NCBI RefSeq assembly: GCF_003122385.1
Contig: NZ_CP029255.1
Span: 124,001-188,000, forward strand
Reading direction: 5' to 3'
Length of the DNA stretch: 64,000 nucleotides
Source: Flavobacterium crocinum
Lineage (GTDB): Bacteria > Bacteroidota > Bacteroidia > Flavobacteriales > Flavobacteriaceae
Within the stretch, counting starts at the first letter, position 1, and each line of letters opens with the position of its first letter. Under the pieces are notes generated by a model. That model was not told the DNA's origin, did no database searches, and saw nothing but the letters and a program-made list of their open reading frames with translations. The position numbers and the translations under genes are program-made. Positions 57,797-64,000 of the stretch are shown here, one piece after another.

Positions 57797-58717
57797 ATGA
57801 AAAAGAAGCACGCTGAGAAAATAAAGACATACAGTCCATCAGGATTTCGGGAGAAGTTTCTGGGAGAAGATAATCCCATACATTTACTTTTCAAATCCAA
57901 TTCGGATCATTTTTTCTGTTTAGAAATTGAGGAAATCATGCAAATGCAGCATCCTGTTCCGCCTTCTAAACATTCTTGTCACACTTTAATCTTTATTTCT
58001 TCGGGACAACATGTAATGAAATTAGGGCATCAGGAATACATCACAACCGATAATGAAATGATTATGGTTCCTGCCGGGCAGATTTTTTCTCTTGAAAATG
58101 TCAACAACATACACAAAGGCTTTATCTGTCAGTTTCATCCCGATATTTTAATAAGAAAATATGGGAGCCGTGAACTGCTGAATGAATTTGATTTCTTAAA
58201 AATTTCAGGAAATCCGAAAGTTAGTCTTCCTCAGGAAGATATTGGTTCGATTGTCAATATTTTAGAAAGATTGAAAAAAGAATATTCTGAAACTGCATTT
58301 ACAGATCTTAATATTGTGCAATCCTATTTAATTACTCTTTTTTATGAAATGAATAAATATGCAGTGAAAACAGCAAAAGGAATTTCGGCTGCTGAGGTTA
58401 TTACAGCCAAATTTAAAGAACTTATTCACGATCATGTAAAAAGCCAGCATCAGGTCAACTATTATTCCTCTCTGTTAAGCGTTACTCCTAATCATTTGAA
58501 TAAATGTGTCAAAACGGTAACAGGTAAATCAGCCGTAAAATGGATTGATGAAAACATATTATTAGAGGCCAAATATTTACTTTTCCAAACCACTCTTTCT
58601 GTAGGTGAAATCGCAACTCGAGTAGGTTTTGAAGATCAATCTTACTTTAGTCGTTTCTTTAAAAAAGCAGAAGGAATTTCACCAATCCGTTATCGAAAAA
58701 TGATTGATAAGTCCTAA
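57797..58717 (+). CDS. AraC family transcriptional regulator
   Basis: A 306-residue regulator. The start at MKKKHAEKIKTYSPSGFRE is one base after the previous stop. The N-terminal half (about 25-165) is a cupin-like sensor (HTLIFISSGQHVMKLGHQEY, MIMVPAGQIFSLENV). The C-terminal half (about 205-306) holds two helix-turn-helix motifs (YYSSLLSVTPNHLNKCVKT and EIATRVGFEDQSYFSRFFKK). It probably responds to a small ligand, with the DUF6642 gene as nearest target or partner. Confidence 0.9.
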   Translation: MKKKHAEKIKTYSPSGFREKFLGEDNPIHLLFKSNSDHFFCLEIEEIMQMQHPVPPSKHSCHTLIFISSGQHVMKLGHQEYITTDNEMIMVPAGQIFSLENVNNIHKGFICQFHPDILIRKYGSRELLNEFDFLKISGNPKVSLPQEDIGSIVNILERLKKEYSETAFTDLNIVQSYLITLFYEMNKYAVKTAKGISAAEVITAKFKELIHDHVKSQHQVNYYSSLLSVTPNHLNKCVKTVTGKSAVKWIDENILLEAKYLLFQTTLSVGEIATRVGFEDQSYFSRFFKKAEGISPIRYRKMIDKS

Positions 58718-58780
58718 TTATTGAATAGTACATCCTAACAAATTAGTTTATGTTTTTCAGAAATTTGCGTCTTGAAAAAA

Positions 58781-58990
58781 ATGCAAATTATGATTTATGT
58801 TTTTAAAACTTCCGTTGATAGCCACGCTAAATTTGAGTTGGCATCTTTATTACTAGATCAATTATTGCCTGAATCTAAGTGGAATTTTGATCTTGAAGAC
58901 TGCGATAATATTTTAAGAATCGACAGCGAACTTGATATTCCGAATCTAATTCTCAACAATGGCATTTTTGATTGTATCGAATTAGAATAA
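58781..58990 (+). CDS. Small protein of the 69-residue family (copy 2)
   Basis: A 69-residue protein begun at ATG 58781 rather than the TTG at 58772. It matches the gene at 30386-30595 in exact length and in the ordered words FKTSV, ASLLL, NFDL and ILRID. The pattern suggests a small beta-alpha-beta-beta-alpha-beta fold of the ferredoxin type. Acidic residues replace the basic ones of copy 1 in the middle (NFDLEDCDNILRI against NFDFTKRERILRI). It sits upstream of a pentapeptide-repeat gene, 29 bases apart. Function unknown. Confidence 0.65.
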   Translation: MQIMIYVFKTSVDSHAKFELASLLLDQLLPESKWNFDLEDCDNILRIDSELDIPNLILNNGIFDCIELE

Positions 58991-59019
58991 ATTATCCCTC
59001 AATCTCTTCACAAAATAAT

Positions 59020-59592
59020 ATGGAAACCAAATTATATCAAAACCGAACTTTTGATACCGTAGATTACTCTGATCAGAGTTTATCGAATGTAGAATTTGTA
59101 AACTGCGAATTCCTTAACTGTAACTTTTCTAAAAGTGATTTAAGTCATAACGATTTCTTAGATTCCACTTTTAAAAACTGTAATCTTTCATTGGCAGTTC
59201 TTAAAAACACTGGTTTGAAAAACATCAAATTTATAGGTTGTAAACTAATGGGATTGGATTTTAGCGCCAGCAATAGTTTTTTATTCTCCATGAATTTTGA
59301 AGACTGTCTTTTGGACTACTCTACTTTCATTTATAAAAAATTAAAGAAAACCAACTTCACAGATTGTTCACTCAAAGAAACCGATTTCTCGAATACGGAT
59401 TTGTCTTTAGCTGTTTTTAAAAACTGTGATCTTTCCGGTACCACTTTCGTGGAAAGTATTTTAGAAAAAACTGATTTCAGAACTTCCAGAAATTATGCTT
59501 TTGATCCTTCAGAAAATAAAATTAAAGGAACTAAAGTTTCGTACATTGCACTTGCGGGATTACTGGAGAAATTTGATTTAGTTATTGAATAA
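59020..59592 (+). CDS. Pentapeptide-repeat protein
   Basis: A 190-residue protein built almost entirely of pentapeptide repeats (NVEFVNCEFLNCNFSKSDL, TFKNCNLSLAVLKNTGLKNI, TNFTDCSLKETDFSNTDL), which fold as a right-handed quadrilateral beta helix. Start at METKLYQNRTFD; a frame from 58972 overlaps the previous gene and is not favoured. The size and a short tail resemble the Qnr/McbG group that protects DNA gyrase by mimicking DNA. Activity against quinolones cannot be inferred from repeats alone. It ends at a terminator shared with the next locus. Confidence 0.82.
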   Translation: METKLYQNRTFDTVDYSDQSLSNVEFVNCEFLNCNFSKSDLSHNDFLDSTFKNCNLSLAVLKNTGLKNIKFIGCKLMGLDFSASNSFLFSMNFEDCLLDYSTFIYKKLKKTNFTDCSLKETDFSNTDLSLAVFKNCDLSGTTFVESILEKTDFRTSRNYAFDPSENKIKGTKVSYIALAGLLEKFDLVIE

Positions 59593-59627
59593 TTTAAAAG
59601 TTCTTCTTTTAGAATGATCATAAAAAC

Positions 59628-59668
59628 AGAAAGCGGAATACAATTTAACTTGTAATCCCGCTTTTCCT
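59628..59668. terminator. Bidirectional terminator
   Basis: AAAGCGG (59630-59636) pairs with CCGCTTT (59658-59664) and the arms extend through ATTACAA-type pairs with one bulge. A/T runs lie outside. It separates the pentapeptide gene from the convergent SusCD locus. Confidence 0.75.
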
Positions 59669-59685
59669 ATTTATTAACCATGAAT

Positions 59686-61260
59686 TTATTGTTGTTTTAT
59701 CCAACGAGGATCTCCAATTTTATTATCCATTAAGGTTTGGTTCCCTAATGTAAAATCTCCTGCAGTCGCATTTGTAAATTGCGGATCCAGCGTCGTTGCT
59801 GCTGCATCAGGTGTATTATTACTTCCTGATAACTTTAAATTTGGTGAATTAAAATTATTATTATTCCCAAATCCAGGAACACTTGTTGTAGGTTGGTTTG
59901 TATAAACTGCCGCCCCAACTGCAAGCAACGTATTACGTACCGCTAAAACATTTGATGCAAAACGTACATACAAAATTCTACTCGCAAGAGGTAAGGTAGG
60001 AGCATATATAGTACATGCATCAATTACCACATTACTTGTTAAGCCTGTTCCTGTAAAACCACCTGCTGCATCCAAGCGTATAAAATCACGAGATGAACAT
60101 TTATCAAATGTACTTTTTGTTAAAGTTACATTTGCAACATACGTAGTTCTAAAATCGATAAAGTCAGCTCCTCCAGCAGTATTTACATTTTTAATGATAC
60201 TATTGTCTACTGTAAATGATTTTAATCTAGCAGCACCATTTCCGTACATAAGTTGAGAAGGATAATCATGAACATAAGAATTGCTTATTAAAATATCTCC
60301 TAAAGGTTGCGCTTGTGTCGCTGCAATTCCAATAGCTCCTCCAGTTAAACCTGCTCCATTTAAATCTAGATCTACAAGAGACAAATTCACTGCTTCGCTA
60401 GGATTAGCAGGATTATTAGTAAGAGTGAATTTGACATTAAGTTTAGGTTTATTCTCTGGTCTTACTCCTCTAATGATCAGTTTTTTATTTACAATAATCT
60501 CTCCGGTTGTCACATAATTACCTGGCATAAGCAATAATCTTGAATCTCCAGTTACCTGAGCTACTTTAGCATTTAAATCATCACCTGGATTTACTATTAT
60601 ACCTTTTGTAAGATCAACACCACTAGTAAATGTTAGTATTCCTCTAGTTTTAGTTCCATTCTTTAAAGTAGCAGTATAATTAGTCTCTGGAGTTAAACCA
60701 GTAACAGTTGCCTCTCCTTTTGTTTTTTCTTCCGCTGTTATAGTGTGAATTACATCCCCTGGCTGAGATATAATTTGAGTTACATTACTGTTAGGTGCCC
60801 ATCTCAAAATAACAGAATTTGCTTGGATTTCTTCCGGTTTAATTGGAACGAAAATCTGTTCAGATGCTGTAGCAGCAGAAGTAATCGACCATTTAGAGTC
60901 TTCCAAACCAGCACCACTTACAGCTTTTACTCTAATATAATAAGTAGTCTCTCCTTCTAAAGGTACTTGTATTGGCAATTGGTTTGTAGTAACATTAATG
61001 GTTTTGAAAATAGTTTTAAATTCAGGATCATCCGGGCTAAATTCTACTACATAATGATCTGCATTTTCATCTGCCTTAACGGTCCAGTTTAATTCAACTG
61101 TAGTTGAATTCCTAACTCTGGCTGTAAGTCCAATTGGAGAAAACTCTCTTGAGTTTCCAACTCCATCTAATAAACCTTCATTATAACTGTCGCAGCTTGA
61201 AATTCCAATTGCTAGAAATAATACGGCTATTAATCCTTTATATATATATTTTGCTTTCAT
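59686..61260 (-). CDS. Surface lipoprotein with fibronectin III and DUF4957/DUF5123-like beta-helix
   Basis: A 524-residue lipoprotein with lipobox AIGISSCDSYN. Two fibronectin type III domains fill about 42-130 and 135-215 (LTARVRNSTTVELNWTVKADENADHYVVEFS, in pieces; GLTPETNYTATL). The rest (about 220-524) is a parallel beta-helix-like repeat region (KKLIIRGVRPENKP, VDLDLNGAGLTGG, LISNSYVHDYPSQ) ending DPRWIKQQ. I recall this architecture as DUF4957/DUF5123, often found in pectin utilization loci. It follows SusD on the minus strand by about 30 bases, so it is probably a glycan-binding or lyase-like member of the system. Confidence 0.75.
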   Translation of the reverse strand: MKAKYIYKGLIAVLFLAIGISSCDSYNEGLLDGVGNSREFSPIGLTARVRNSTTVELNWTVKADENADHYVVEFSPDDPEFKTIFKTINVTTNQLPIQVPLEGETTYYIRVKAVSGAGLEDSKWSITSAATASEQIFVPIKPEEIQANSVILRWAPNSNVTQIISQPGDVIHTITAEEKTKGEATVTGLTPETNYTATLKNGTKTRGILTFTSGVDLTKGIIVNPGDDLNAKVAQVTGDSRLLLMPGNYVTTGEIIVNKKLIIRGVRPENKPKLNVKFTLTNNPANPSEAVNLSLVDLDLNGAGLTGGAIGIAATQAQPLGDILISNSYVHDYPSQLMYGNGAARLKSFTVDNSIIKNVNTAGGADFIDFRTTYVANVTLTKSTFDKCSSRDFIRLDAAGGFTGTGLTSNVVIDACTIYAPTLPLASRILYVRFASNVLAVRNTLLAVGAAVYTNQPTTSVPGFGNNNNFNSPNLKLSGSNNTPDAAATTLDPQFTNATAGDFTLGNQTLMDNKIGDPRWIKQQ

Positions 61261-61289
61261 CTTAATAACTTATAATTTATTATTAACTC

Positions 61290-63104
61290 CTAAAGATTTT
61301 CATAACCGTAATCATTTTTTAACTGACCATTACTTCCATCAATGAATACTTTCCATATTGGCCAAAATTGTCTATTATCAGGATTAACTCCAGTTTTGTA
61401 CAATGAATTTATCTTAGTATCTGCAGCTGTACCTGTCCAGGTCCAGGTAATAGATGAATATGTAGCGCCAGGGTTCGTTGTTTCTCCTCTATTTAGTCCG
61501 TAAATATCTAAGCTTACATTATCTGTTCTGTATTTGTAATACAAAGTTGCCGGCACAGTAGCGTAATTACCAGTACGAGCTGATAAGTCAGCCATTTTTT
61601 GTTTAGCTTCGTCTAATTTTACTTTTAACAAATTCCAGCGAATTAAATTTTGCTTACGCTCCATTTCGCCTGTAAACTCATATTTATTTTCATCAACGAT
61701 AGCAGTAAACATAGCATCTTTACTGTTTTTAGAGTTTACATAGTTTTCAACTTTCACTGCCTGATCTGCTGCAGAAAATGATCTTCTACGAATTTCTTTT
61801 AAGTAAGGCATTGCTGCACTAGGACCTTCAAGTTCGTTTGCAGTTTCAGCAGCAATAAGCAGCACTTCAGCATAACGCATGTACATTTTATTAACTCCAT
61901 CATCATTAGTAGAAGTCACATAACGTTTCATCCATTCATAACGATATTTTCCAAAATACCATGTATCTAAAGTACCTAACTCTTGTTTAGCTATATTATT
62001 AGCTCCTGCTGCACCATATTTATAAGGCACACAAGTAACATCTCTACGTGTATCTGTTTGGTCATAATCGTAGAAAACAAATGGTAATGGACCTGCTACA
62101 CCTCCACGGTTAGCACCATTAGCCTGAAACTGATCAACAGCTGCTGTGTGTTTTACTGCAAACGTAAATAACATTCTGCCTCGTCCATCTGCAAAAGGAA
62201 GCTCCCAAAGAGATTCTCCACCAGCAGTAGTAACTTCTTCATTATATTTTCTCCATAATCCCTCAAAAGTAGATTCTAAATGAGCTGAACCACTTTGAAT
62301 CACTTCACGAGATTCTTTTAGCGCCAATGCATACATAGTAGCAACAGAAAGTTCCGGATCAGTACTTCTTCTTACTCCATCAGGATATTGCTGGTAACCA
62401 CTTGCCGCCAATGCTAAACGTGCTCTAAATCCTTTTACAAAAGCTTTATTTACATGTTCTACAGTACTTGTATATGCAGTTGCATTAGGCCATGCCACCA
62501 ATGTAGATGCTTCTCCCAAATCTGCAATTATTTGCTTGTAAATAACATCTCTGCTTGATTTAGGCAAGTATAAAGTCGCTGTTGTAATAGGCTCAAAACG
62601 AGCAGGAACATCTCCCCATGCTCTTAGCAAATCAGCATAGTAAATAGCTCTTAATGTTAAAGCTTCTCCCAACAACTGCCCCATTGCAGTATCTGGTTTT
62701 GGGTTACCAAATTTGCGTATACCATCAATACAAATATTCGCACGCTCAATACCCATGTACATCATTGCATAAGCATTAGTAATATTATTCATCTCTGTAT
62801 TAGATGGACTTGCATTGTATACACATAAATCAGCCTTATCTCCTGCTGTTTGTGATGCATTATACCATTCTACATCTGTATTTAATCCATAATATGGTAA
62901 AAATCTTCCTCTGTAAGAGTTTGTCTCTGCAAAAGGCACTTTTATTCCATCAACAGCTCCTTTTGCTAGTTCAGCATCAGAAAAAATCAATTCGGGCTTT
63001 AATGTTGATGGTGCGTCTGTTTCTAAATAGTCGTCTTCAAATTGTTGGCAAGAACTAAATAGACTTGAAATTATCAATCCTGCTATTATTAATTTATGTT
63101 TCAT
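61290..63104 (-). CDS. SusD/RagB family glycan-binding lipoprotein (second locus)
   Basis: A 604-residue SusD lipoprotein with lipobox SSLFSSCQQFEDD. SusD landmarks are GEALTLRAIYYADLLRAWGDVPARFEP, RYAEVLLIAAETANELEGP and MERKQNLIRWNLLKVKLDEA. It lies 17 bases behind the SusC stop, so the two are cotranscribed with the lipoprotein at 59686. It is longer than the SusD at 44329 and shares only family-level motifs with it. The glycan is unknown; the beta-helix lipoprotein suggests pectin. Confidence 0.92.
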   Translation of the reverse strand: MKHKLIIAGLIISSLFSSCQQFEDDYLETDAPSTLKPELIFSDAELAKGAVDGIKVPFAETNSYRGRFLPYYGLNTDVEWYNASQTAGDKADLCVYNASPSNTEMNNITNAYAMMYMGIERANICIDGIRKFGNPKPDTAMGQLLGEALTLRAIYYADLLRAWGDVPARFEPITTATLYLPKSSRDVIYKQIIADLGEASTLVAWPNATAYTSTVEHVNKAFVKGFRARLALAASGYQQYPDGVRRSTDPELSVATMYALALKESREVIQSGSAHLESTFEGLWRKYNEEVTTAGGESLWELPFADGRGRMLFTFAVKHTAAVDQFQANGANRGGVAGPLPFVFYDYDQTDTRRDVTCVPYKYGAAGANNIAKQELGTLDTWYFGKYRYEWMKRYVTSTNDDGVNKMYMRYAEVLLIAAETANELEGPSAAMPYLKEIRRRSFSAADQAVKVENYVNSKNSKDAMFTAIVDENKYEFTGEMERKQNLIRWNLLKVKLDEAKQKMADLSARTGNYATVPATLYYKYRTDNVSLDIYGLNRGETTNPGATYSSITWTWTGTAADTKINSLYKTGVNPDNRQFWPIWKVFIDGSNGQLKNDYGYENL

Positions 63105-63121
63105 TTTGTGATAATTTAAAA

Positions 63122-64000
63122 TTAGAAATTAAGATTCATCCCAAAAACCATTTGTCTGCTTCTTGGATAAGGACTTGAATCAACCCCAGGTGTAAGAGGG
63201 TTTTTTCTTTTAGTTGAAACTTCCGGATCAGAACCCGAATAGTTAGTCCAAACAAAAACATTGCTTGCTGTCATATAGAATCTCAATTTAGAAACTCCAA
63301 GTTTAGATGTAAACATCTCAGGCGCCGTATATCCTAATGTTAAAGTATTTAATCTCAAAAATGATGCGTCTTCCACAGCCCAATCTGTAAATATAGCACT
63401 TCTCATATATGGAGACCACATCGTTGTATTAGCGTTAAGAGCTGCTAATGCATCAGGATCTGTTACTAACTGACCAGAAACCGGATCCAAATTCGTCCAT
63501 CTTTTTCCATCAGCCATAGTAGAATTTAAATTTTTATACTGTCCTGAAGCTGTAGCTGTTGAAAATTCAATCTTATCAGCATTATAAACATCATTACCAA
63601 TACTCCAGTTGAAAGCAGCCATTAAATCAAAACCATAAGCATTACCATTAATCACAAAACCACCTGTACTTTTAGGGTTATAATTACCAATAACTGTTTT
63701 GTCGGTTAAATCCACTTTACCATCTCCATTAACATCCTTCAATTTCATATCTCCAGGTTTAAGACCACTTCCATCTCCCACTAAAGTAGGCAGTGTAGGA
63801 GTTACACCTTCTTTTAAAACATATTTCCCTCCAACATAATCAAAGTCTGAAACTTCATATCTACCATCATTTTTATAGCCATACATTGTTCCTAAAGAAG
63901 AACCCACTGCTATTAAATAATCATCTCCAATTTGTGTAGAAGCCCAACCAGTAGCTGCTCCAAAATCATTCATGATACCTAATGAGTTTATACGGTTTTT
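63122..64000 (-). CDS. SusC/RagA family TonB-linked transporter (C-terminal part, cut by window edge)
   Basis: The frame is open to the window end, giving 292 C-terminal residues; an internal Met at 63973 is not the start. KNRINSLGI runs into MNDFGAATGWASTQIG. The text is SusC barrel: DYLIAVGSSLGTMYGYKNDGRYEV, KPGDMKLKDVNGDGKVDLTDKTVIG, AVEDASFLRLNTLTLGYTAPE, SKLRFYMTASNVFVWTNYSGSDPE and the terminal strand ending VFGMNLNF. It pairs with the SusD at 61290. The N-terminal plug and signal peptide lie beyond the window. Confidence 0.92.
   Translation of the reverse strand, partial: KNRINSLGIMNDFGAATGWASTQIGDDYLIAVGSSLGTMYGYKNDGRYEVSDFDYVGGKYVLKEGVTPTLPTLVGDGSGLKPGDMKLKDVNGDGKVDLTDKTVIGNYNPKSTGGFVINGNAYGFDLMAAFNWSIGNDVYNADKIEFSTATASGQYKNLNSTMADGKRWTNLDPVSGQLVTDPDALAALNANTTMWSPYMRSAIFTDWAVEDASFLRLNTLTLGYTAPEMFTSKLGVSKLRFYMTASNVFVWTNYSGSDPEVSTKRKNPLTPGVDSSPYPRSRQMVFGMNLNF

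Overview
The window is AT-rich DNA from a member of the Bacteroidota, most likely Flavobacterium or a close relative. The evidence is: SusC/SusD pairs with hybrid two-component regulation; promoters of the Bacteroidota type (TTG, about 19 bp, TAnnTTTG); ECF sigma/FecR/TonB-receptor clusters; DUF families typical of the class; lipoproteins and secreted proteins whose signal peptides end in AQ or a SC lipobox; and intergenic palindromes of kinds common in Flavobacterium. Species cannot be named from the sequence alone.

Layout. 1-4.8 kb is core: end of a coiled-coil gene, zapA, a 6S-like RNA, rny, a PAS histidine kinase and xerD. 4.8-8 kb holds four paralogous small outer-membrane beta-barrel genes plus the stub of a fifth, sitting between xerD and aroQ. 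8-22.6 kb is mostly housekeeping: aroQ, a DUF5686 outer-membrane protein, a CDF metal transporter, the DUF493-DUF4290-murA operon (MurA carries Asp where E. coli has the fosfomycin target Cys), a secreted esterase-like protein, an AAA ATPase, recQ-fmt, a HU gene, yqgE, a class IV aminotransferase and a START-like protein.

22.7-29.5 kb is accessory: tRNA-Met, a frameshifted Mrr-like endonuclease, a Fic protein, a MocR-type regulator with GNAT and glutamine amidotransferase neighbours, and a decayed DUF2339 gene. 29.8-35 kb is an ECF sigma/FecR/TonB receptor/DUF4249 uptake cluster with an unexpected 69-residue gene inside it. 35.2-37.5 kb is a tripartite HipBST-type toxin-antitoxin operon with three matching palindromic operators and a co-directional DUF6624 gene 2 nt behind hipT.

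37.5-53.8 kb is one polysaccharide utilization locus on the minus strand: a hybrid two-component sensor (HTCS), SusC, SusD, a GH10 xylanase, a PKD/CBM-like surface lipoprotein, an agarase-like TIM-barrel hydrolase and a GH2 enzyme. The expected logic is sensing of an oligosaccharide by HTCS, surface binding and cutting (SusD, PKD lipoprotein, GH10), import through SusC, and trimming by the other hydrolases. Several gaps inside this locus are filled with a dispersed repeat family, including a ~156 bp tandem array.

54-59.6 kb is a mosaic of small unknown genes (one possibly an orphan immunity gene) flanked by a 42-bp direct repeat, then a sirtuin, a nucleosidase, a DUF6642/AraC pair, a second copy of the 69-residue family, and a pentapeptide-repeat protein. 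59.7-64 kb begins a second utilization locus (DUF4957/DUF5123-like lipoprotein, SusD, truncated SusC), possibly for pectin.
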